A stretch of 64,000 nucleotides of DNA from Gammaproteobacteria bacterium (GTDB lineage Bacteria; Pseudomonadota; Gammaproteobacteria; Steroidobacterales; Rariloculaceae): contig PKRJ01000016.1 in assembly GCA_017577365.1 (NCBI GenBank), positions 5,016-69,015 on the forward strand, in the 5' to 3' direction. The notes below the pieces were generated by a model. That model was not told the origin of the DNA. It was given only the letters and a program-made list of their open reading frames with translations, and searched no databases. Position 1 is the stretch's first letter. Each line of letters begins with the position of its first letter. Of the stretch, positions 34,319 to 43,127 are shown piece by piece. The translations under genes and the position numbers were made by a program.

Positions 34319-36708
34319 TGCGTCTCTTCTCGTTGCCCCGCTGGCTCGCGCCGCTCGATCGGAAGCTCCTGCGCGATCTCTTCGCGATGCGCGGCCAGGC
34401 GCTCGCCATCGCGTTCGTGATCGCCGGAGGCGTGTCCGTGCACCTCGTCGCGGCGGGCCTTTTGTCGTCGCTCGAAGAGACGCGGCGCGCGTACTACGAG
34501 CGTTATCGCTTCGCGGATCTCTGGGCGCCGCTCGTCCGCGCGCCGAACGGTTTGATCGACGAGATCCGACGCATCGAGGGCGTGCAGGCCGCGGAGACGC
34601 GCGTGCGCGTGCAGGCGCTGTTCGACATGCCGGGCATGGAGGAACCCGCGACGGGCGAGGTGTTCTCGTTGCCCGACGGCGCCGAGCCTTCGGTGAACCA
34701 GATCGTGCTGCTGCGCGGCCGGTTGCCGCAATCCGGCCGTCGCGACGAGGCCGTCGTGCTCGAGAGCTTCGCGAACGCTCACGGGCTCGACATCGGCGAT
34801 ACGGTCGACGCGACGATCTACGGCGGCCGGGAACGAATCACGATCGTCGGCATCGCGCTCTCGCCCGAGCACGTCTACGCGATCGCGCCGGGACAGCTCG
34901 TGCCGGACGATCGGCTGTTCGGCGTGCTGTGGATGAGCCGCTCCGCGCTCGCGGAAGCCGTGAACCAGGACGGCGCGTTCAACGAGGCCGTCGTGCGCCT
35001 CGGATACGGCGCGAACGAGGCCGCGGTCCGCAACGCGCTCGACGCGCTGCTCGAGCCGTACGGCGCGCCCGGCGCGTACGGCCGCGACGAGCACATCTCG
35101 GATGCGTTCATCTCGAGCGAGATCGATCAGCTCCGGACGATGGGCAGCGTGCTGCCGCCGATCTTCCTCGCGGTCGCGGCGTTTCTCGTCAACGTCGTGA
35201 TCTCGCGTCTCGTCGCGACCGAGCGTACCGAGATCGGGCTCATGAAGGCGTTCGGCTATACCGATGCCGCCGTCGTCGCGCACTATCTCAAGGCCGTCGG
35301 CATCATCGGCGTCGTCGGGCTCGCGATCGGCGCCACGCTCGGCATTCGGCTCGGCCAGCTCCTCGCATCCGTCTACACGGAGTACTACCGCTTCCCGTTA
35401 TTCGTGTTCCAGCCGAACGCGCGCGGGCTCGTCGTCGTCACCGCGATCACGGCCGTCGCCGTCGGCGGCGGCGCCGCGTTCGCCGTGCGCCGCGCCGCGA
35501 CGATCGCGCCCGCCGAGGCGATGCGTCCGCCGCCGCCGCCGGACTATTCCAAGGCGCTCGGAGCGCGCGTGACGTCGCTCCCGTTTCTCGACCAGCAAAC
35601 GCGGATGATCCTGCGGCAGATCGTCCGCTTCCCGTTGCGCGCGGCGTTCACGAGCATCGGCGTCGCGGTGTCGGGGGCGCTCCTGATCGGGACGTTGTTC
35701 GCGCTCGACGCGATCGAGGAGATGATCGACGTCTACTTCAACGTCGCGAACCGTTACGACGTTCAGGTGAGCTTCGTCGAGCCGCGCTCGCGCAGCGCCT
35801 ACTTCGAGCTGCTGAGCGCGCCGGGCGTGCTCGGCGGCGAGCCGTATCGAGCGGTCCCGGTGAAGCTGCGGCATCGGCATCTCGAGGAGCAGATGAGGCT
35901 GATGGGGGTGCCGGTCGACAGCCGACTCGCGCGCATGATCGACGTCGAGGGGCGACCCGTCGAGCTTCGGCCCGGAGGGATCGTGCTCTCGCAGGACATC
36001 GCCGAGAAGCTCGCGGTGACGACCGGCGAGACGCTGACTGTCGCGGTGACCGAAGGGCGCCGACCCGTGCTCGACGTGCCCGTCGCGGCGGTCGCGATGA
36101 CGTATATCGGCTCGGGCGCGTACATGCCGATCGACGACGTGAACGCGTTGCTCCGTGAAGGGCCGGTCGTCTCGGGTGCGAACCTGCTCGTCGATTCCGC
36201 GCGGACGAACGCGCTCTATGCCGAGCTCAAGGCGCAGCCCGCGGTCGCGGGAGTCGTGCTGCAGCGCGCCGCGCAGCGCAATTTCACCGATCTCATGGAT
36301 CAAAACCTCGGCATGGCGATCTGGGTCTACACGATCTTCGCCGGGCTGATCGCGATCGGCGTCGTCTACAACAGCGTGCGCATATCGTTCAGCGAGCGAC
36401 AGCGCGAGCTCGCGTCGCTTCGGGTGCTCGGCTTCTCGCGCCGCGAGGTCTCGTACATCCTGCTCGGCGAGATCGCGTTCCTGACGCTGCTCGCGCTGCC
36501 GATCGGCGGGTTGCTCGGGACGGGGCTCGCGTGGTCGCTCTCCAGAGCGATGAGCTCGGAGCTCTTTCGCGTTCCGTTCGTGATCGATCCGCCGACGTAC
36601 GGCTACGCGGCGCTCGTCGTCATCGTCGTCACCGCGGTCTCGGGGCTCCTGGTCCGCAGACAGCTCGACCGAATGGAGCTCGTAGCCGTGCTGAAGAGTG
36701 CCGACTGA
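34318..36708 (+). CDS. ABC transporter permease with two FtsX domains
   Basis: Inner-membrane subunit of an export or mechanotransmission-type ABC system. The 796-residue protein has an N-terminal helix (about residues 22-45), a periplasmic domain, a first FtsX block near residues 280-395 (VNVVISRLVATERTEIGLMK), a second membrane anchor near 450, another periplasmic domain and a second FtsX block near 665-790 (RISFSERQRELASLRVLGFS). The duplicated layout fits large FtsX permeases of the LolCE/YbbP kind rather than single-unit MacB. It is followed 32 bases later by a periplasmic adaptor gene. Confidence 0.9.
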   Translation: MRLFSLPRWLAPLDRKLLRDLFAMRGQALAIAFVIAGGVSVHLVAAGLLSSLEETRRAYYERYRFADLWAPLVRAPNGLIDEIRRIEGVQAAETRVRVQALFDMPGMEEPATGEVFSLPDGAEPSVNQIVLLRGRLPQSGRRDEAVVLESFANAHGLDIGDTVDATIYGGRERITIVGIALSPEHVYAIAPGQLVPDDRLFGVLWMSRSALAEAVNQDGAFNEAVVRLGYGANEAAVRNALDALLEPYGAPGAYGRDEHISDAFISSEIDQLRTMGSVLPPIFLAVAAFLVNVVISRLVATERTEIGLMKAFGYTDAAVVAHYLKAVGIIGVVGLAIGATLGIRLGQLLASVYTEYYRFPLFVFQPNARGLVVVTAITAVAVGGGAAFAVRRAATIAPAEAMRPPPPPDYSKALGARVTSLPFLDQQTRMILRQIVRFPLRAAFTSIGVAVSGALLIGTLFALDAIEEMIDVYFNVANRYDVQVSFVEPRSRSAYFELLSAPGVLGGEPYRAVPVKLRHRHLEEQMRLMGVPVDSRLARMIDVEGRPVELRPGGIVLSQDIAEKLAVTTGETLTVAVTEGRRPVLDVPVAAVAMTYIGSGAYMPIDDVNALLREGPVVSGANLLVDSARTNALYAELKAQPAVAGVVLQRAAQRNFTDLMDQNLGMAIWVYTIFAGLIAIGVVYNSVRISFSERQRELASLRVLGFSRREVSYILLGEIAFLTLLALPIGGLLGTGLAWSLSRAMSSELFRVPFVIDPPTYGYAALVVIVVTAVSGLLVRRQLDRMELVAVLKSAD

Positions 36709-36740
36709 GCGAGAATGTTGCGACGAAGGAAAGGCTCGGC

Positions 36741-37937
36741 ATGAAGCTGAAGTTCCGCACGCTGTTCTGGGCGGCCGCCGCGGTCGCCGTCGCCGTGCTG
36801 CTCGCGCTCGCGTTCCGCCCGCAGCCCGTGCCCGTCGATCTGGCGGAGGTCTCACGAGGACCGTTGATGGTGACGGTGCGCGACGAGGGACGCACGCGCG
36901 TGCGGGAGGAGTACGTCGTGTCGGCGCCCGTCGCGGGAAGGTTGCTGCGCGTCGAGCTCGAGCCCGGCGATCACGTGCATGCTGGCGACGTCGTCGCGCG
37001 GATCGTGCCGGGCGCGCCGTCGTTCCTCGACGCGCGCGCCGAGGCCGAGGCGAGGGCCGCGGTCGAGGCCGCGCAGGCAGCGCTCGCGAGTGCGGAGGCC
37101 GAGCGGCGCAGCGCCGAGGCGGACGTCGATTTCGCGCGGACGGAGCTATCGCGCATCGTCGATTTGCGCGAGCGGGATCTGGTGGCGCCGGATGCGCTCG
37201 ACCGTGCGCGCCTTCGGCTCGAGGTCGCGGAGGCCAATCTGAGAGCCGCGGAGGGAAGGGTCCAAAGCCGCACGGCCGAGCTCGAGGCGGCGCGCAGCCG
37301 GCTGCTGCAGCCGGGCGGTGAGGACGGCGCCGATCTCGGCGTGCCGATCGTCTCGCCGGTCGACGGCCGCGTGCTGCGCGTCATCCGCGAGAGCGAAGGC
37401 GTCGTCGCGGCGGGCACCGAGATCATGTCGCTCGGCGACCCGAACGACCTCGAGATCGTCGTCGAGATGCTGTCGACCGACGCCGTCGACGTGAAGCGCG
37501 GCGCGGAGGTCATCATCGACAGCTACGGACGGGACGCGCCGCCGCTGCGCGGCCGCGTGAGGCTCGTCGAGCCGTACGGCTTCACGAAGATCTCCGCGCT
37601 CGGCGTCGAGGAGCAGCGTGTCAACGTCATCGTCGATCCCGTCGGCCCGCCCGACGAATGGGCGATGCTCGAGCACGGCTATCGCGTCGAGGCGGCCGTC
37701 GTCACGTGGTCCGCGGACGAGGTGCTGCAGGTGCCCGTCGCCGCGCTGTTCCGTAGCGGCGAGCGCTGGGCGGTGTTTCGCGTGATCGACGGCGTCGCGC
37801 GATTGACGCCGATCGACGTCGGCCGCAGCAACGGGCGGCTCGCCGAGGTGCTCGCGGGCCTCGAGGCCGGCGAGACCGTCGTGCTGTATCCGGGGGAACG
37901 CGTCGCGGACGGCGCCTTGGTGCGGGCGAGAGACTGA
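36741..37937 (+). CDS. HlyD-family periplasmic adaptor protein
   Basis: Membrane-fusion protein that would link the ABC permease to an outer-membrane channel or periplasmic substrates. The 398-residue product has an N-terminal membrane anchor (LFWAAAAVAVAVLLALAF) and split lipoyl/barrel-sandwich halves (VSAPVAGRLLRVELEPGDHV and PIVSPVDGRVLRVIRESEGV). They flank an Ala/Glu-rich coiled-coil hairpin at about residues 95-195. Beta-barrel regions follow. It ends the ATPase-permease-adaptor cassette; no TolC-type gene is present. Confidence 0.9.
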   Translation: MKLKFRTLFWAAAAVAVAVLLALAFRPQPVPVDLAEVSRGPLMVTVRDEGRTRVREEYVVSAPVAGRLLRVELEPGDHVHAGDVVARIVPGAPSFLDARAEAEARAAVEAAQAALASAEAERRSAEADVDFARTELSRIVDLRERDLVAPDALDRARLRLEVAEANLRAAEGRVQSRTAELEAARSRLLQPGGEDGADLGVPIVSPVDGRVLRVIRESEGVVAAGTEIMSLGDPNDLEIVVEMLSTDAVDVKRGAEVIIDSYGRDAPPLRGRVRLVEPYGFTKISALGVEEQRVNVIVDPVGPPDEWAMLEHGYRVEAAVVTWSADEVLQVPVAALFRSGERWAVFRVIDGVARLTPIDVGRSNGRLAEVLAGLEAGETVVLYPGERVADGALVRARD

Positions 37938-37954
37938 GCGCGAGAACGTTCGCG

Positions 37955-38176
37955 TCAGCGATCGCTCCACCACGCGACGAACTCGTCGAAATCGATCGAG
38001 CCGTCGTGGTCGCCGTCGACGGAGTCGAAGCCGACGCGCGCCTCTTCGCGCGAGCCGAAGGCATCGAGGCCTTGAAGCATCCTGACGAACTCGTCGAACT
38101 CGATTCGCCCGTCGCCGTTCGCGTCGTTGTAGTCGAAGCTCTCCTTGAGCTCTTCGAGTTCCTCGGGCGTCGCCAT
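37955..38176 (-). CDS. EF-hand calcium-binding protein
   Basis: A 73-residue cytoplasmic protein with two EF-hands: loop DANGDGRIEFDE (about residues 18-29) and loop DGDHDGSIDFDE (about 54-65), each with aspartates and glutamate at calcium-coordinating positions. No signal peptide or extra domain. A GGAG Shine-Dalgarno lies before the ATG, and a TACAAT -10-like hexamer sits on the same strand at 38219-38214, so it may have its own promoter. It lies between the adaptor gene and the cytochrome genes. Function is probably calcium sensing or buffering. Confidence 0.85.
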   Translation of the reverse strand: MATPEELEELKESFDYNDANGDGRIEFDEFVRMLQGLDAFGSREEARVGFDSVDGDHDGSIDFDEFVAWWSDR

Positions 38177-38258
38177 GCGTTCTCCTTCTTCGATCGGGCT
38201 TTGGCGCGCTCGGATTGTAACCGACCTCTTCGACTACGCGACGTTCGTAGAAGGCGTA

Positions 38259-39521
38259 TCAACGTCGCTCGACGTCGGCGGCGGTGACCGGCGGCGCGGC
38301 GTTGCCCCACGACGTTCGGATATAGGTCAGCACCGCGGCCGCGTCGGCGGCGCCGAGCTGATGCGCGAACGGCGGCATTCCGTGCGGACGAGGATTGCCC
38401 TGCGTGCTCGGCGGGAATCCGCCGAGCATGACGTTGCGGATCAGGTTCGTCGGCTCGGGCGCGGTCACGAGGCGATTGCCCGCGAGCGGCGGATAGACGT
38501 AGGGGCTGCCTTCGCCGTTCCTGCCGTGGCAATCGGCGCAGCGCTCGCGATAGATCGTTGCGCCCGCGGCGAGCACGTCGCGATAACGCTCGGGCGAGAA
38601 GGGCCGCCGGCTCGACGGCGCGGACGGCGCCGCGGGCAGCGTCCGAACGTAGGCGACGATCGCGTCGATATCGTCCTCGGACAGATGCTGCAGGCTCGTG
38701 AAGACGACCTCGGCCATCGGGCCCGAGACGGCCGTGTGCTTCGAGATACCCGTCGAAAGGAGCCGCGCGAGCTCCGCGGCTTCCGCGTCCGTCATCGTGC
38801 CCGACGGGTTCAACGGCGGCGCTTCCCAACCGCCTCCGGGCAGCTTGCCGCCGGAGTAGGCCGCGTCGGGATCGATGCCGCCGAGACGTCCGCGCGGAGA
38901 GTGACACGCCTTGCAGTGGCCGAGACCCTCGACGAGGTACGCGCCGCGGTTCCACGTCTCGTCTTTCTCGGCGTCGGGCTCGAATGCGGCCGGACGGAAA
39001 TAGAGCGCGCGCCACACCTGAAGCGCGAAGCGGCTGTCGTACGGGAAGCGCAGCGCGGGCTCGACGCGCGGGCTCGCTACCGGCGGGAGCGACATCAGAT
39101 ACGCGAAGATCGCATCCGCGTCCTCGCGCGTGACGTACGTGTAGCTCGGATACGGGAACGCGGGGTAGAGCCTGCGGCCGTCCTTCGAGCGCCCGTGGTG
39201 CAGCGCGCGCCAGAAATCGGCGGTCGTCCAGTTGCCGATGCCGGTCTCGGGATCGGGCGTGAGATTCGTGCTGTACACGTCGCCGAACGGCGTGCGGATC
39301 GACCGGCCGCCGGCGAACAATGCGCCGCCGGGCGCGGTATGACAGCCGACGCAATTGCCGGCGCGCGCGAGGTATTCGCCTTCGGCGATACGCTCGGGCG
39401 AGAGATCGAGCGGCGTCGTCTCGATCTCCGCCGGCTCGAGCAGGTCGGGCCACGCGAGCCACAACGCGAACGCCGCGACGAGCGCCGCGGCCGCGGCGAG
39501 AATCCGCAGCGGCCGGCTCAT
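38259..39521 (-). CDS. Tri-haem cytochrome c subunit, dehydrogenase-associated type
   Basis: Membrane-anchored c-type cytochrome with three CxxCH haem sites: NCVGCH (about residue 48), HCKACH (about 195) and RCADCH (about 325). The N-terminal helix RILAAAAALVAAFALWLAW serves as signal/anchor. The domain order and segments FADFWRALHHGRSKDGRRLYP-like (seen as TADFWRALHHGRSKDGRRL) and YPAFPYPSYTYVTREDADA match cytochrome subunits of membrane-bound alcohol, gluconate or fructose dehydrogenases. No flavin or quinoprotein dehydrogenase is adjacent, so its electron donor is unknown. Its start overlaps the upstream di-haem cytochrome gene. Confidence 0.9.
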   Translation of the reverse strand: MSRPLRILAAAAALVAAFALWLAWPDLLEPAEIETTPLDLSPERIAEGEYLARAGNCVGCHTAPGGALFAGGRSIRTPFGDVYSTNLTPDPETGIGNWTTADFWRALHHGRSKDGRRLYPAFPYPSYTYVTREDADAIFAYLMSLPPVASPRVEPALRFPYDSRFALQVWRALYFRPAAFEPDAEKDETWNRGAYLVEGLGHCKACHSPRGRLGGIDPDAAYSGGKLPGGGWEAPPLNPSGTMTDAEAAELARLLSTGISKHTAVSGPMAEVVFTSLQHLSEDDIDAIVAYVRTLPAAPSAPSSRRPFSPERYRDVLAAGATIYRERCADCHGRNGEGSPYVYPPLAGNRLVTAPEPTNLIRNVMLGGFPPSTQGNPRPHGMPPFAHQLGAADAAAVLTYIRTSWGNAAPPVTAADVERR

Positions 39522-40210
39522 TGCACGACTCCGCAGTCGAGCGGCAGGGACGTCGGCGGGCCTTCCGCCGGCGAATGGTCCTCGGGCAGCGGAAGGCTCG
39601 CGATGTATGCCGTTGCCGCGCCGAGATCGGCCGGGCTCAAACGCTGCGCGATCTCGGCCATGCAGTCGGGAGAGGCGGCACGCCGGGCGCCGGTCCGCCA
39701 CGCGCCGAGCTGCGCGGAGAGGTATTCGGCACGAAGCCCGACGAGCCCCGGGATCGTCGGCGCGATGCCGGTCAGACGGTCGCCGTGGCAGGAACGGCAC
39801 GACGGCACGCCGAGCGCCGGATCGCCGTCCTCGACGAGCGCGCGGCCGCGCTCGAGCCGTGCGTCGGCCTCGGGCAGGCTCGGCGGGGTCCACTTCGGCT
39901 CCTGCCGCGCGTAGTAGTCCGCGATCTCGCGCAGGTACTCGTCGGAGAGGTTCGCGAGCAGGCCCTCCATGATTTGGTGGCGCCGCCGACCCGAGCGGTA
40001 ATGCTCGAGCTGCGCGTAGAGGTAGCCGGCGGGCTTACCGGCGATCGATGGGAAATAGGTTTCGCTGTTCGACCGGCCGGCTTCGCCGTGGCAGGAGGCG
40101 CACGCGACGAGACGCTCGGCCATCTCGGGATCGTTATCGCTCTGCTCGGTCGATGCGGTCGCGGCGGCAGCGCAAAGGGCGAGCAGGACGAGGAGGGGCG
40201 TCCGGTGCAT
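39518..40210 (-). CDS. Di-haem cytochrome c (c4-like)
   Basis: Periplasmic electron-transfer protein with two CxxCH motifs: ACASCHGEAGRS (about residue 38) and SCRSCHGDRLTG (about 137). Each is followed by cytochrome c4-type segments (YFPSIAGKPAGYLYAQLEHY, TIPGLVGLRAEYLSAQLGAW). A signal peptide occupies about residues 1-21. An alternative GTG start lies one codon upstream. The stop overlaps the start of the tri-haem cytochrome (ATGA), so the two are probably translated together and exchange electrons. Confidence 0.92.
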   Translation of the reverse strand: MHRTPLLVLLALCAAAATASTEQSDNDPEMAERLVACASCHGEAGRSNSETYFPSIAGKPAGYLYAQLEHYRSGRRRHQIMEGLLANLSDEYLREIADYYARQEPKWTPPSLPEADARLERGRALVEDGDPALGVPSCRSCHGDRLTGIAPTIPGLVGLRAEYLSAQLGAWRTGARRAASPDCMAEIAQRLSPADLGAATAYIASLPLPEDHSPAEGPPTSLPLDCGVVQ

Positions 40211-40290
40211 CACGGGTTCCCGCGCATTCCATCCTTGGAGCGGCGCGGATTATCGCAGCTTGGACGCGGTTTAGGTAGGACGGAATACCG

Positions 40291-40324
40291 AAAAGCGGGC
40301 GGCGGGCCTCACCCGGCCCGCCGC
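40291..40324 (-). terminator. Intrinsic terminator of the NmrA-like gene
   Basis: GCGGCGGGCC (40299-40308) and GGCCCGCCGC (40315-40324) form a perfect 10-bp stem with a six-base loop. On the minus strand the stem is followed by CCGC and TTTT. It lies 14 bases after the stop of the leftward NmrA-like gene. Confidence 0.75.
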
Positions 40325-40337
40325 GAGACGGGACGGC

Positions 40338-41294
40338 TTACGAGCTCATGGAGCTCAGGACGGCGTCCTTCTTCGCCGCCAGGAACTGGTCGAAGCTCTT
40401 CAACCCGGGGTGAAGCTTGCGCGCTTCCTCCGCGCTGCGCGCCCCGACGACTTGTTTCTCGAAGTCCCGGTAGATCTGGAACATGTTGCCGAGCTCGTCC
40501 GCGCCCGGGAAACCGAAGCCGCGATACGCGTCCGGCTCGACGGCGTTGTAGCGGACCGAGTCGAGCCCGTAGGCGGACTGGATCTTCCGGCACATCTCTT
40601 CGATCGTCAGCGCCTCGCCCATGATGCCGACGGTCTTGCCGATGTACTGGTCGCCGGCTTTGAAAATACCGTACGCGACCGCGCCGATATCGTCGGCGTC
40701 GATGCCCGCGAGCTTGGCGTTGCCCATCGGCAAGGTCCACGCATAGCCGCCGTCTTCGGCTTTCTTCGGGCCGAGGCCGAACATGTAGAAGTTGTCCCAA
40801 TAGAACGACGCGAGCAGCTTCGTCAGCGGCAGGCCCGCGAAGTACTCGTCCGCTTCGGCCTTCGCGTCGAAGTGGGGCACGCGATATTTCTCCTGCAGCA
40901 TCGGCATGCGCTGATCGCCCGGCGGCAAGAGCTTGCGCGTATCCTCGAGGGTCGACCAGATGACGTGCTTGACGGCTGCGGCGCGGGCTGCGTCCGCGGC
41001 GTTCTTCGCTTGAGCCTTCTCCTTCTCGCCCGAGAAGTGCTCCCAGAAGTTCGTCACGACGAAAACCCCGTGCGCGCCGGCGAAGGCCTTCTTCAGGCTT
41101 TCGACGTCGTCGAGATCGGCCTTGACGACCTCCGCGCCCTGGCTCGCGAGCGCTTTGGCTTTGTCCTTGCTCGGATCGCGGGTGATGGCCCGGCACGCGA
41201 AGCCGCCGGATGAATCCGCGAGGATCGCGCGACAGAGCCCTCCGCCCTGTGCTCCGGTCGCGCCCAGCACTGCGATGATTTTCTTGTCGGCCAT
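40338..41294 (-). CDS. NmrA/HSCARG-family NAD(P)-binding protein
   Basis: Atypical short-chain dehydrogenase-like protein, likely an NADPH sensor or reductase. The 318-residue product has a Rossmann start KKIIAVLGATGAQGGGLCRA, then CRAITRDPSKDKAKALASQG and HGVFVVTNFWEHFSGEKEKA, matching the NmrA/HSCARG pattern; a catalytic YxxxK is not evident. The ATG has AGAGAGAAG upstream. It is a single-gene unit ending in a strong terminator and is divergent from the hydrolase gene. Confidence 0.88.
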   Translation of the reverse strand: MADKKIIAVLGATGAQGGGLCRAILADSSGGFACRAITRDPSKDKAKALASQGAEVVKADLDDVESLKKAFAGAHGVFVVTNFWEHFSGEKEKAQAKNAADAARAAAVKHVIWSTLEDTRKLLPPGDQRMPMLQEKYRVPHFDAKAEADEYFAGLPLTKLLASFYWDNFYMFGLGPKKAEDGGYAWTLPMGNAKLAGIDADDIGAVAYGIFKAGDQYIGKTVGIMGEALTIEEMCRKIQSAYGLDSVRYNAVEPDAYRGFGFPGADELGNMFQIYRDFEKQVVGARSAEEARKLHPGLKSFDQFLAAKKDAVLSSMSS

Positions 41295-41453
41295 GTTCTT
41301 CTCTCTGTGTTACGGCGTGGGGTGAAACCGCTAGCATAAACGTTCCGGTACGCCCGCTGCAGCTGTCGGACTTTGCCGTTGCCGAACAGGGCGGCGCGCG
41401 CGGCCGATGATCGGCGGAAGCCCTAGGCTCGATTCGGAGAACGGAGCCGGCGC

Positions 41454-42077
41454 ATGAACCAGATCTGGCAGTGCCCGGACGGCGCGGACGCGGTCGTCGT
41501 GCTCGCGCACGGCGCGGGCGCCGGCATGGAGCACCGCAACATGCAATCGATCGCCGATGCGCTCGAGCGGAGCGGAATCGGCACGCTGCGCTTCAATTTC
41601 CCGTTCATCGACGCGGGCAGGATGCGGGTCGATTCGAAGGATGTCGCGATCGCGGCGATCGTCGACGCGTACGTCGAGGCGAAGCGCCGGACCGATCGGC
41701 CGATCTTCGTCGGCGGCCATTCGTTCGGAGGAAGGATGGCGACGCATGCCGCGGCCGAAGGGAAGCTCGCTCCCGCGGGCCTCGTGCTTTATTCCTTTCC
41801 GCTCCACGCGGCCGGTAAACCCGGCATCGAAAGAGCGGCGCATCTCGAGCGCATCGGGCTGCCGATGCTGTTCGTGTCCGGTACTCGCGACGCGCTCGCA
41901 GAGCTGGTGCTGCTCGAGCCGCTCGTGCGGGGATTGCCGCGCGCCGAGCTCTACCTGCTCGATACGGCCGATCACGGCTATCGGATCAAGAAGCGGGAAC
42001 GCGCATCGGATGAGGACGTGTTCGCCGAGCTGGCGCGTGCGACGCGGCGCTTCGTCGACCGGGTGATGCGCGACTGA
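41454..42077 (+). CDS. Alpha/beta-hydrolase (KANL3/TEX30-like)
   Basis: Small alpha/beta-hydrolase of unknown substrate. The 207-residue protein has VVVLAHGAGAGMEHRNMQSI near the N-terminus, a GGHSFGGRMATHAA nucleophile elbow (GHSFG with serine) near residue 88, and a late histidine in DTADHGYRI near residue 178; an aspartate in FVSGTRDALAE completes a probable triad. This matches the family annotated as dienelactone-hydrolase or KANL3/TEX30-like. GGAG lies upstream of the ATG. Confidence 0.87.
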   Translation: MNQIWQCPDGADAVVVLAHGAGAGMEHRNMQSIADALERSGIGTLRFNFPFIDAGRMRVDSKDVAIAAIVDAYVEAKRRTDRPIFVGGHSFGGRMATHAAAEGKLAPAGLVLYSFPLHAAGKPGIERAAHLERIGLPMLFVSGTRDALAELVLLEPLVRGLPRAELYLLDTADHGYRIKKRERASDEDVFAELARATRRFVDRVMRD

Positions 42078-42190
42078 GCCGTCGAGGCTCGCCTTCGAGC
42101 CCGCGGGATTCGTGCCGGCGGCCGGGCTGTGTTAGCTTCCCTCCGGTCCGCCGGGGAGCCGTCTCGGCGAGAAGGAGCGCTTGCCGTTCG

Positions 42191-42970
42191 ATGTTTCCCA
42201 TACGGGACGACAACCCGCACTTCATGACGCCTTACGCGACGATCGCGATCATCGCGCTCAACGTCGCGGCGTGGGTGCTGCTGCAGGGCTTCGGCACCGA
42301 GCCCGCGCTGTCCGCGTCCGTCTGTCGTCTCGGGCTGATCCCGGGCGAGCTGCTGCAGACGGTTCAGCCCGGGACGCGGCTTCCCATGGGGCCGAACATG
42401 TTCTGCGAGATCGGCGGGGAGTCGACCTGGTATACCGTGCTGACGTCGATGTTCATGCACGGCGGCTGGTTCCACATCATCGGCAACATGTGGTTCCTGT
42501 GGATCTTCGGCAATAACGTCGAGGACTCGATGGGCCACGTGCGGTTCGTGGTCTTCTACCTGCTCTGCGGATTCGCGGCCGCGGCGGCGCAGGTGCTCGC
42601 GGATCCGGCATCCCCGGTGCCGATGGTCGGCGCCTCGGGCGCAATCGGCGGCGTGATGGGCGCGTATATCCTGCTCTATCCGCGGGTGCACGTTCACATG
42701 CTCGTGTTCCTCGGGTTCCTCGTCACGACGGTCGCCGTGCCGGCGTTCCTGATGCTCGGATACTGGCTGCTGATACAGCTCATCAGCGGCTTCGCGTCGA
42801 TCGGCGCGGAAGGAGGCGGAGTGGCGTTCTGGGCGCACGTCGGCGGGTTCGTCGCCGGCGCGGTCCTCGTGGGGCTCTTCAAAGATCCGCAGCTCGTCGC
42901 GCGTCACCCGTATCATGGGTGGCAGAGCCGGTCGCCGACCCGAAGCTGGCGCCGGATCGACCGGTGGTGA
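42191..42970 (+). CDS. Rhomboid-family intramembrane serine protease
   Basis: Six-helix intramembrane protease that cleaves transmembrane substrates. The 259-residue product has the L1/TM2 region MFMHGGWFHIIGNMWFLWIF, the catalytic serine in GASGAIGGVMGAYILLYPRV (near residue 149) and the catalytic histidine in AHVGGFVAGAVLVG (near 217). A 40-residue polar tail follows. The start MFPIRDDNPHF is common in this subfamily. It precedes the groESL promoter by about 40 bases and is not part of that operon. Confidence 0.93.
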   Translation: MFPIRDDNPHFMTPYATIAIIALNVAAWVLLQGFGTEPALSASVCRLGLIPGELLQTVQPGTRLPMGPNMFCEIGGESTWYTVLTSMFMHGGWFHIIGNMWFLWIFGNNVEDSMGHVRFVVFYLLCGFAAAAAQVLADPASPVPMVGASGAIGGVMGAYILLYPRVHVHMLVFLGFLVTTVAVPAFLMLGYWLLIQLISGFASIGAEGGGVAFWAHVGGFVAGAVLVGLFKDPQLVARHPYHGWQSRSPTRSWRRIDRW

Positions 42971-43010
42971 TCCGGGCCGAAAGCTGCCGCAACCTCCGCG
43001 GCTTTCGGGC

Positions 43011-43038
43011 TTGACTCCCGCAGGTAAGCCCCTATATT
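43011..43038 (+). promoter_or_regulatory. groESL sigma-70 promoter
   Basis: TTGACT (43011-43016) and TATATT (43033-43038), each matching 5 of 6 consensus positions, are 16 bases apart. Transcription would start within the adjacent CIRCE element, as in HrcA-controlled groE promoters. Confidence 0.8.
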
Positions 43039-43040
43039 TG

Positions 43041-43067
43041 TTAGCACTCTCCGCCTGAGAGTGCTAA
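43041..43067 (+). promoter_or_regulatory. CIRCE operator (HrcA site)
   Basis: TTAGCACTC (43041-43049), nine bases, GAGTGCTAA (43059-43067): an exact match to the CIRCE consensus inverted repeat. It lies directly after the -10 hexamer and about 60 bases before groES, so the HrcA repressor would control the operon. hrcA is not in the window. Confidence 0.97.
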
Positions 43068-43127
43068 CAAATCCAAAAATTGACAAGTTTTTCAGTGGAT
43101 TAGGCCTAATTCAGGAGGTCGCAAGAG

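Noticed and set aside
34015..35283. 422-codon frame antisense to the ABC ATPase and permease
   Set aside because: No domain, composition typical of antisense frames in GC-rich DNA.
42086..42101. GGCTCG-CCTT-CGAGCC hairpin after the hydrolase gene
   Set aside because: Only six base pairs and no U-tract; may be chance in GC-rich DNA.
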